Of a DNA stretch of 47,396 bases, positions 41,303 to 47,396 are shown one piece after another. The DNA lies in assembly GCA_947176965.1 (NCBI GenBank), contig CAMWSU010000011.1:1-47396 (forward strand), given 5' to 3'. The position numbers and the translations under genes were made by a program. The first letter of the stretch is position 1. Each line of letters opens with the position of its first letter. The stretch comes from an uncultured Lachnospiraceae bacterium (GTDB lineage: Bacteria; Bacillota; Clostridia; Lachnospirales; Lachnospiraceae). Under the pieces are notes generated by a model. It was not told the DNA's origin and ran no database searches. It was given only the letters and a program-made list of their open reading frames with translations.

Positions 41303-42853
41303 ATGTTTACGACAACGTTATCCGGAGGTCTGAACGGGATTGAAAGCTATCTCGTCCGCGTGGAAGTGGATACCGCGCAGAGTCTTCCGGGCTTTGACAT
41401 GGTGGGAATGCTGGGAAGCGAGGTAAAAGAGGCGAGGGAGAGAGTGCGCGTCGCGCTGAAAAATACGGGTATCCGCGTGCCGCCGGTCCGTATTACCATG
41501 AATCTTTCCCCGGCAGATGTCCGCAAGGAGGGGACGGCATTCGACCTGCCGATCGCCGTGGGGGTGCTGACGTCCCTGCAGATGATACCGGAAACACATA
41601 CGGGAGGCATACTGTTTTTGGGGGAGCTTGGCTTAAACGGAGAGATCAAAGCCGTGCGGGGCGTGCTGCCGATCGTGCTGGCGGCAAGGGATCAAGGAAT
41701 CGCCTGCTGCGTCGTGCCGAAAGAAAATGCACAGGAGGCGTGCGTGGTGCAGGGCATGCGGGTCGTCGGCGTGCAAAGCTTAGGGCAGCTCCGCGATTAT
41801 CTGTGCGCATCGCCCGATGAGCGGGAGAAGCAGATTCTATATGAAAAGAAGGAAGTCCGATCACAGAATGCCGGCACGGGGCAGGAGCTTGATTTTGCCG
41901 ATATCAACGGGCAGCCTGCCGTGCGGAGGGCTGTTGAGATTGCGGCGGCGGGCTTTCACCACCTCATGCTGATCGGACCGCCCGGCTCGGGCAAGACGAT
42001 GATCGCAAAAAGAATTCCATCCGTTCTCCCTCCGCTTTCCTTCGAAGAAAGTCTGGAAGTCTCAAAAGTCTATAGCGTATCCGGTCTGCTTCATGCAGGC
42101 GAATCTCTCATCACGAAACGTCCTTTTTTAAGTCCGCATCACACCATTTCCAAATACGCACTGGCAGGGGGCGGAAGAGTGCCGCTTCCGGGCGTCATTA
42201 GTCTGGCGCACAGAGGTGTCCTATTTCTCGATGAACTTCCCGAATTCGGCAGGGAGGTGATCGATATTATGCGCCAGCCGCTGGAGGATAAACAGGTGCA
42301 TATTGCAAGAAGCTGTGCAAGCTATACGTATCCGGCGGATTTTATGCTTGTGGCGGCGCTCAACCCGTGTCCGTGCGGCTATTATCCCGACCACAACCGA
42401 TGCAGCTGCACGCCGGGAGAAATCCGACGTTACCTTTCGCGGATTTCGGGGCCGATCTTAGACCGGATCGATCTGTGCGTGGAAGCGCCGCGTCTGTCCA
42501 TCGGGGATATTTCCACAGAGCAAAAAAATGAAAGCTCCGCCGCGATCAGAGAGCGCGTCATGGCGGCTAGAGAACGGCAGGAGCATCGTTTCCGGGGAAC
42601 ACCGTACCGCTTTAACACCGATCTCGGGGCGGGGGACTTAAAACGCTATGTGCCGTTAGGAACGGCGGAAAAGAACATGCTGGAACAGATTTTTCAGACG
42701 ATGAACTTAAGCGCAAGGGCGTATCACCGTGTCATCCGGCTTGCGCGCACCATCGCAGATTTAGATGGGAGCGGGGACGTGCTGGAGCGGCATATCAGCG
42801 AGGCGGTCTGCTACCGTGTGGCGGACGCAAATGAGTGGATAACGGGGAGATAG
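41303..42853 (+). CDS. comM: Mg-chelatase-like AAA+ ATPase ComM/YifB
   Basis: 516 residues. The N-terminal LonC-like fold (GIESYLVRVEVDTAQSLPGFDMVG), Walker A GPPGSGKT (225-232), Walker B GVLFLDELPEF, and a C-terminal segment with NPCPCGYY ... C-x-C and RISGPILDRIDLCVE are all as expected. In Gram-negative bacteria ComM is a branch-migration helicase that aids recombination of taken-up DNA. AAAGGAGG precedes the ATG. Here it is next to dprA and pilT, fitting a transformation-associated cluster. Confidence 0.95.
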   Translation: MFTTTLSGGLNGIESYLVRVEVDTAQSLPGFDMVGMLGSEVKEARERVRVALKNTGIRVPPVRITMNLSPADVRKEGTAFDLPIAVGVLTSLQMIPETHTGGILFLGELGLNGEIKAVRGVLPIVLAARDQGIACCVVPKENAQEACVVQGMRVVGVQSLGQLRDYLCASPDEREKQILYEKKEVRSQNAGTGQELDFADINGQPAVRRAVEIAAAGFHHLMLIGPPGSGKTMIAKRIPSVLPPLSFEESLEVSKVYSVSGLLHAGESLITKRPFLSPHHTISKYALAGGGRVPLPGVISLAHRGVLFLDELPEFGREVIDIMRQPLEDKQVHIARSCASYTYPADFMLVAALNPCPCGYYPDHNRCSCTPGEIRRYLSRISGPILDRIDLCVEAPRLSIGDISTEQKNESSAAIRERVMAARERQEHRFRGTPYRFNTDLGAGDLKRYVPLGTAEKNMLEQIFQTMNLSARAYHRVIRLARTIADLDGSGDVLERHISEAVCYRVADANEWITGR

Positions 42854-42902
42854 ATTGAAAAACCTAAGAATTTAAACATTGCTGAACAAAGGGAGGGAAA
42901 CT

Positions 42903-44051
42903 ATGAGTTTACATAACATAGATTCAAAAATGATATATGCATGCTGGCTTGACCGCATTCCGTCCATCGGGGCGGTCAGCGCGAAACGCCTGCTTGCCGA
43001 ATACGGAAACGCGGAGCGGCTATACCGGCTGCCGGAAAAGGAGGTGAAGGAGCTTTCCGAGCGCAAACTGCTCACGGCGGCACAGGCGGAGAGACTGCGG
43101 GAATGGCAGACAGATTTTCGATACGAGCCGCACAGACTTTATGAGGAGATGACCGCGCAGGGGATCCGGGTTCTTTTTTGTGAGGATAGGGAATATCCGG
43201 AAAAGCTGAGAGACATTCCGGAACCGCCGAATATGCTCTATATCAGAGGAGATATCCCTGACGGATCGAAGCCGGGTGTCAGTATTGTCGGGGCGCGGCT
43301 CTGCTCTGACTATGGGCGGTATACGGCGCGCAAGTTTGCACATGCGCTTGCGGAGGCGGGCGTACAGATCATCAGCGGTATGGCACTCGGTATTGACGGC
43401 ATCAGCCATCAGGCGGCAATGGAGGCGGGCGGCAGGACGTTTGCCGTGCTTGGGTGCGGCGTTGACATCTGTTACCCTGCACAGAACAAGGATATTTATG
43501 AACGGATTCCGAAACAGGGCGGTATTTTGTCGGAATATCCGCCCGGCACGGCTCCCTGCGCGGGGCTTTTTCCGAGGAGAAACCGTATTATCAGCGGACT
43601 GGCGGATGTACTGCTCGTGATAGAGGCGCGCAAAAAGAGCGGTACGCTCATCACTGTGGATGCGGCGCTGGAGCAGGGAAAAGAGGTTTACGCCCTGCCG
43701 GGGAGAGTAACGGATGCGTTGAGCGGCGGCTGTAACGGTCTGATCGCGCAGGGCGCAGGAATTGCCACTTCGCCGGAGCAGCTTTTGGAGGAATTATCGG
43801 AGATCTGCAGACGGAGTGATCTGCGTGCAGGCAGGGCAGCAGGAGATGAGAACGCGGGGAGGTTTGACAGCGAGCCGGAGCGCTTGGTTTATGCTCTTTT
43901 ATCCGAGGAGGGGCAGACGGTTGATATGCTGATGAGCCGGAGCGCGCTTGCGCCGGGGGCGTTTTCTGCTGCGCTCATGCATCTTTGTATCAGCGGACGT
44001 GCTGTGTGCAGACAGGGGAGATATTACAGGGACAGCGCGGGGGATTGCTGA
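42903..44051 (+). CDS. dprA: DNA-processing protein DprA
   Basis: 382 residues from ATG 42903, chosen because GGGAGGG lies 5 nt upstream; a TTG at 42879 in the same frame overlaps that site. N-terminal SAM-like/HhH domain (to about 90), a Rossmann-like core (VSIVGARLCSDYGRYTARKFA, SGMALGIDGISHQAAMEAGGRT, LGCGVDICYPAQNKDIY, FPRRNRIISGLADVLLVIEA, SGTLITVDAALEQGKEVYALPG), and a winged-helix end. DprA loads RecA on incoming single strands. Confidence 0.95.
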   Translation: MSLHNIDSKMIYACWLDRIPSIGAVSAKRLLAEYGNAERLYRLPEKEVKELSERKLLTAAQAERLREWQTDFRYEPHRLYEEMTAQGIRVLFCEDREYPEKLRDIPEPPNMLYIRGDIPDGSKPGVSIVGARLCSDYGRYTARKFAHALAEAGVQIISGMALGIDGISHQAAMEAGGRTFAVLGCGVDICYPAQNKDIYERIPKQGGILSEYPPGTAPCAGLFPRRNRIISGLADVLLVIEARKKSGTLITVDAALEQGKEVYALPGRVTDALSGGCNGLIAQGAGIATSPEQLLEELSEICRRSDLRAGRAAGDENAGRFDSEPERLVYALLSEEGQTVDMLMSRSALAPGAFSAALMHLCISGRAVCRQGRYYRDSAGDC

Positions 44052-44060
44052 GGAGTGTCT

Positions 44061-44487
44061 ATGAGCAGAAGACGGGAGAGTTTTCAGGAACAGCTAGAAA
44101 GGTTTTATTGTCGCAAAAATACCTGAGATAATAGAGGCACCCGCGCTTATTGTAGATGAATTGGACAGAGGGTCGTATGCATTGATATCGGATAAATATG
44201 ATACTGACCATCACCCGTTATTACTTGCAATACATTTAGAACAACAGATACATGGGAAAGACATTCATGAAATCACTAGTTTCTACGGGCGTGAACGTTT
44301 GGAGGATTATTTGCGGAAAAAAGAAAATGTTTTTGTTTGGGACGCAAAAAAAGCCAAACATTTGTCTCGTTTTCTCAGGTTACAATTACCCACGGCGTGG
44401 ACAAATCTTGACTCTGCAAATACTCTAATGCAAAAAAGTGTATTTGTCAAGACTCAACATAAAATTCAAAGTGAAAAATACAAATGA
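44061..44487 (+). pseudogene. Remnant with MuF C-terminal-like (BECR nuclease-like) domain
   Basis: Frame 44098-44487 has no start codon with a ribosome site. It reads KIPEIIEAPALIVDELD, HPLLLAIHLEQQIHG, ITSFYGRERLEDYLRK, FVWDAKKAKHLS, resembling the C-terminal domain of phage MuF-like proteins and polymorphic toxins. Upstream, another frame begins ATG 44061 with GAGGAG in front (MSRRRESFQEQLERFYCRKNT) and stops at 44126; a frameshift may have split one gene. The sequence is AT-rich and lies between dprA and topA, which are otherwise normally adjacent. Probably a decayed insertion. The domain assignment is from memory of the family pattern. Confidence 0.45.
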
Positions 44488-44527
44488 TAAAGAATTCGAA
44501 AATTTTTTCAAAGTTTTCAATTTTCCC

Positions 44528-44556
44528 TTGAAACAACATAAAATTTGGTGTATAGT
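44528..44556 (+). promoter_or_regulatory. Sigma-A promoter of topA
   Basis: TTGAAA (44528-44533), 17-bp spacer, TATAGT (44551-44556), giving a leader of about 80 nt. Confidence 0.7.
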
Positions 44557-44644
44557 CGTACGCGTTACTTCTTATATTAGTAGAGGGGCAACAAGCTTCC
44601 GGTAAGTTGAGGAAGTCGTAAGGAAAGTGAACAGGGGAAAACAA

Positions 44645-46645
44645 ATGGCAAAAAATCTGGTTATCGTGGAGTCACCCGCAAAGGTGAAGACCATCAAAAA
44701 ATTTCTGGGGACCAATTATGAGGTCATGGCGAGCAACGGACATGTCAGGGATCTTCCGAAGAGCAGACTTGGCGTGGATGTGGACAATGACTATGAACCG
44801 CAGTACATCACCATCAGAGGAAAGGGCGATATTCTTGCGAACTTGAGAAAAGAAGTCAAGAAAGCGGAAAAAATCTATCTCGCAACCGACCCGGACCGTG
44901 AGGGAGAGGCAATCTCATGGCATTTGATCGCTGCGCTTAAATTGGAAAATAAAAAGGTGTACCGCATTACCTTTAATGAGATCACGAAAAACGCGGTCAA
45001 AGAATCGTTTAAGCACCCGAGGGAGATCGATCTGGATTTGGTGGATGCGCAGCAGGCGCGCCGCTGTCTTGACCGGATGGTGGGCTACCGCATTTCTCCG
45101 CTGCTCTGGGCAAAGGTGAAGCGGGGCTTGAGCGCAGGACGCGTACAGTCAGTCGCGCTGCGTATCATCAGCGACCGTGAGGAGGAGATCAACGCGTTTG
45201 TTCCCGAGGAATATTGGTCGCTGGACGCTTATCTTGCCGTGGCGGGGGAAAGAAGGCAGCTGATCGCTAAATTTTACGGAGATAAAAACGGAAAGATCGA
45301 CATCCATTCCGGTGAGGAAATGCAGGCGATCACCAAAGCGCTCTCAGGAGCGGAATATAAAGTGGATGAAGTGAAAAAAGGAGAGCGCGTAAGGAAGCCG
45401 CCTCTGCCGTTTACGACATCCACACTTCAGCAGGAAGCGAGCAAGGTACTCAATTTTTCAACGTCAAAAACAATGCGCCTTGCACAGCAGCTTTATGAGG
45501 GCGTTGACATTAAGGGCGCGGGCACGGTCGGACTCATCACCTATCTGCGTACCGATTCCACGCGCGTTTCCGAGGAAGCGGAGCGTACGGCGCACGATTA
45601 TATTGAAGAACAGTACGGAAGTGAATATAACCGGAAAGAGGATAGCAAGGAGAAGCAGAGCGGCAAAAAGATACAGGACGCGCATGAAGCGATCCGCCCG
45701 ACAGATCTGACGCGCACGCCGGTTGCACTGAAAGATTCTCTTCCGAGAGATCTGTTTCGGCTTTATCAGCTTATTTGGAAGCGGTTTGTCGCAAGCCGCA
45801 TGGCAGCTGCACGCTATGAGACAACATCCGTACGGATCGCAGCGGGTGATTACCGTTTTAACGTCTCGGCATCGAAACTCGTTTTTGACGGCTTTTTAAG
45901 CGTGTATGTACAGGAGGATGAGGAAAAAGAAGAAGGCAACACCATGATGAAAAGCCTGGATAAAAACTCGCAGCTGTCCTTTGTACAATTTGACGAGAAG
46001 CAGCACTTTACGCAGCCGCCGGCGCATTACACGGAAGCTACGCTTGTGCGGGCGTTAGAGGAGCTTGGCATCGGAAGACCGAGTACCTATGCGCCGACGA
46101 TCACAACCATCCTTGCGCGCCGTTATATCGTAAAAGAAAATAAAAATCTCTATGTGACGGAGCTTGGTGAGGTCGTCAACAATATGATGAAGGATGCGTT
46201 CCCGACGATTGTGGATGTGAACTTTACCGCCAATATGGAAATGCTTTTGGACGGCATAGAGGAGGGAAACGTCAACTGGAAGACCGTCGTATCCAATTTC
46301 TATCCTGATCTGGACGAGGCAGTAAAGCAGGCGGAGCAGGAGCTTTCCGAGGTGGAGATCGCGGATGAGGAGGCGGATGAGGACTGCGAACTGTGCGGAA
46401 GAAGAATGGTCATTAAATACGGACCGCACGGCAAATTCCTTGCATGTCCGGGATTTCCGGAGTGTCGCAACACGAAGCCCTATTTTGAAAAAATCGGCGT
46501 TCCCTGTCCGAAATGCGGCAAAGATCTTGCCATCAAGCGCACGCGCAAGGGAAGAAAATATTACGGTTGTCTCGGATATCCCGACTGTGATTTTATGTCA
46601 TGGCAAAAACCGGAGACACCGGAAGAAGCAAAAATCTCTAAATAG
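44645..46645 (+). CDS. topA: DNA topoisomerase I
   Basis: 666 residues from ATG 44645 with AGGGG 7 nt upstream; the GTG at 44627 lacks one. The Toprim domain has E9 (IVESPAK) and DPDREGEA (82-89). The catalytic Tyr300 is in GLITYLRTDSTRV. Two C-terminal four-Cys zinc fingers follow (CELCGRR ... CPGFPEC; CPKCGKD ... CLGYPDC). It relaxes negative supercoils. Flanked by dprA and codY, the common Firmicute order. Confidence 0.98.
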   Translation: MAKNLVIVESPAKVKTIKKFLGTNYEVMASNGHVRDLPKSRLGVDVDNDYEPQYITIRGKGDILANLRKEVKKAEKIYLATDPDREGEAISWHLIAALKLENKKVYRITFNEITKNAVKESFKHPREIDLDLVDAQQARRCLDRMVGYRISPLLWAKVKRGLSAGRVQSVALRIISDREEEINAFVPEEYWSLDAYLAVAGERRQLIAKFYGDKNGKIDIHSGEEMQAITKALSGAEYKVDEVKKGERVRKPPLPFTTSTLQQEASKVLNFSTSKTMRLAQQLYEGVDIKGAGTVGLITYLRTDSTRVSEEAERTAHDYIEEQYGSEYNRKEDSKEKQSGKKIQDAHEAIRPTDLTRTPVALKDSLPRDLFRLYQLIWKRFVASRMAAARYETTSVRIAAGDYRFNVSASKLVFDGFLSVYVQEDEEKEEGNTMMKSLDKNSQLSFVQFDEKQHFTQPPAHYTEATLVRALEELGIGRPSTYAPTITTILARRYIVKENKNLYVTELGEVVNNMMKDAFPTIVDVNFTANMEMLLDGIEEGNVNWKTVVSNFYPDLDEAVKQAEQELSEVEIADEEADEDCELCGRRMVIKYGPHGKFLACPGFPECRNTKPYFEKIGVPCPKCGKDLAIKRTRKGRKYYGCLGYPDCDFMSWQKPETPEEAKISK

Positions 46646-46674
46646 TGGACAAATAGTAAGCCTTATGCTACAAT
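46646..46674 (+). promoter_or_regulatory. Sigma-A promoter of codY, inside the topA terminator
   Basis: TGGACA (46646-46651), 17-bp spacer, TACAAT (46669-46674) with extended TGC. The -10 occupies the terminator loop; the transcript would start near the right arm. Confidence 0.65.
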
Positions 46675-46696
46675 TGTTATGCATAAGGCTTTTTTG
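46658..46696 (+). terminator. Terminator of topA
   Basis: AAGCCTTATGC (46658-46668) / GCATAAGGCTT (46681-46691), perfect 11 bp, loop of 12, then TTTT. Confidence 0.88.
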
Positions 46697-46751
46697 TCTG
46701 ATAATTTCAAAAGTGTTCAGGTGAAGCGCCGCAAAAGATGAGGAGAGTCCC

Positions 46752-47396
46752 ATGAGTAGTGTACAATTGCTGGATAAAACAAGAAAGATCGGTAAGCTGT
46801 TACATAACAATAATTCCAGCAAGGTTGTGTTCAGCGATATTTGTAATGTGATGCAGGACATTCTGCAGTCCAATGTGCTTGTGATCAGCAGAAAAGGAAA
46901 GGTACTCGGTATCGGGAACTATCCGGGGATTGAGAACATTACCGAGCTGATCGTGGGAGAAGTCGGCAGATTCATAGATACGCTTTTGAACGAGCGGATG
47001 CTTTCCGTGCTCTCGACAAAAGAAAATGTCAATCTGGAGACGCTTGGCTTTGAAGGAATTGATACGACGCGTTTTCAGGGAATCATCACGCCGATCGAGA
47101 TCGCGGGAGAACGTCTTGGCACGTTGTTTTTGTATAAAAGCGATGGCGCGTACGATATTGACGATATTATTTTATGTGAATACGGGACGACTGTTGTCGG
47201 GTTGGAGATGCTGCGCTCCGTCAATGAGGAGAATGCGGAGGAGGTCCGTAAGACGCAGGTCGTGCGCTCGGCGATCAATACGCTTTCGACATCTGAGCAG
47301 GAGGCAGTCGTTCACATTTTTGATGAGCTGGGCGGCATGGAGGGAATCCTGGTTGCGAGCAAGATCGCGGACCGCGTCGGCATTACGCGTTCCGTC
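46752..47396 (+). CDS. codY: GTP- and branched-chain-amino-acid-sensing repressor CodY (3' end outside window)
   Basis: The first 215 residues are seen; the gene runs off the right edge at the recognition helix (SKIADRVGITRSV). The GAF-type ligand domain occupies residues about 1-155 (LLDKTRKIGKLLHNN, VVFSDICNVM, NERMLSVL), followed by a linker helix and the start of the winged HTH (EQEAVVHIFDELGGMEGILVASKIADR in parts). CodY represses amino acid, uptake and stationary-phase genes when GTP and isoleucine/valine/leucine are plentiful. GAGGAGAG lies just ahead of the ATG. Confidence 0.96.
   Translation, partial: MSSVQLLDKTRKIGKLLHNNNSSKVVFSDICNVMQDILQSNVLVISRKGKVLGIGNYPGIENITELIVGEVGRFIDTLLNERMLSVLSTKENVNLETLGFEGIDTTRFQGIITPIEIAGERLGTLFLYKSDGAYDIDDIILCEYGTTVVGLEMLRSVNEENAEEVRKTQVVRSAINTLSTSEQEAVVHIFDELGGMEGILVASKIADRVGITRSV

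Noticed and set aside
42879..42902. TTG start giving a longer DprA
   Set aside because: The ribosome binding site GGGAGGG lies inside this extension and points to ATG 42903.
1..47396. CRISPR array, tRNA, rRNA or insertion sequence
   Set aside because: No regularly spaced repeats, tRNA cloverleaf, rRNA stretch or transposase gene could be found by reading both strands.

Overview
The window looks like a chromosomal segment of an anaerobic, endospore-forming gut Firmicute of the Lachnospiraceae/Clostridia type. Pointers are the sporulation genes gpr, spoIIP and sigK, the codY gene, Firmicute-style ribosome binding sites (AGGAGG-like) and sigma-A promoters (TTGACA-like, 17 bp, TATAAT-like), clostridial pyrBI, and a large set of plant-glycan enzymes. 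This is inference from gene content; no rRNA or tRNA gene is present to fix the taxon. The window starts inside a GH2 gene and ends inside codY.

1-6.4 kb: a glycan block with the 3' end of a GH2 glycosidase, a GT-B-like protein of unknown role, a GPH-family sugar:cation symporter and a GH36 alpha-galactosidase with its own promoter. 6.4-9.3 kb: small poorly known genes, including a toxin-antitoxin pair whose ParE-like toxin is frameshifted and a two-gene membrane/PH-like unit. 9.3-11.4 kb: a nitroreductase, then pyrB-pyrI. 11.5-14.5 kb: an ABC exporter followed by a LytTR regulator and a DUF3021 membrane protein, with a good candidate LytTR operator (two 12-bp direct repeats 21 bp apart) upstream.

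14.6-17.1 kb and 20.7-21.6 kb hold AT-richer accessory genes (GNAT acetyltransferase, two methyltransferases, one fused to an XRE-type HTH, and an ANT(6)-type aminoglycoside nucleotidyltransferase). Between them lie a PH-like protein, a CmpB-type membrane protein and a GH42 beta-galactosidase with a long, strongly structured 5' leader. 21.7-25 kb: nth, a CgeB-like glycosyltransferase and a MATE exporter. 25-28 kb: a second GH2 enzyme on the minus strand. 28.2-30.2 kb: a zinc-ribbon protein and a TPM-domain protein with a Gly/His tail. 30.3-31.5 kb: a secreted GH5 (mannanase-like) enzyme. The alpha-galactosidase, beta-galactosidase, GH2 and mannanase-like genes together suggest use of galactomannan or similar hemicellulose.

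31.6-47.4 kb is a conserved housekeeping and sporulation region: rpsT (minus), gpr, spoIIP, lepA, hemW, sigK, an HD-domain protein, a pilT-like ATPase, comM (yifB), dprA, a remnant resembling a phage MuF C-terminal domain, topA and codY.

The most unusual non-coding signals are a decamer, TTATGTAAAC, seen 11 times on the plus strand and once on the minus strand; mutually exclusive hairpins in the leaders of the GH42 gene and comM; a shared structured start-site module ahead of two unrelated genes; and a codY promoter lying inside the topA terminator.
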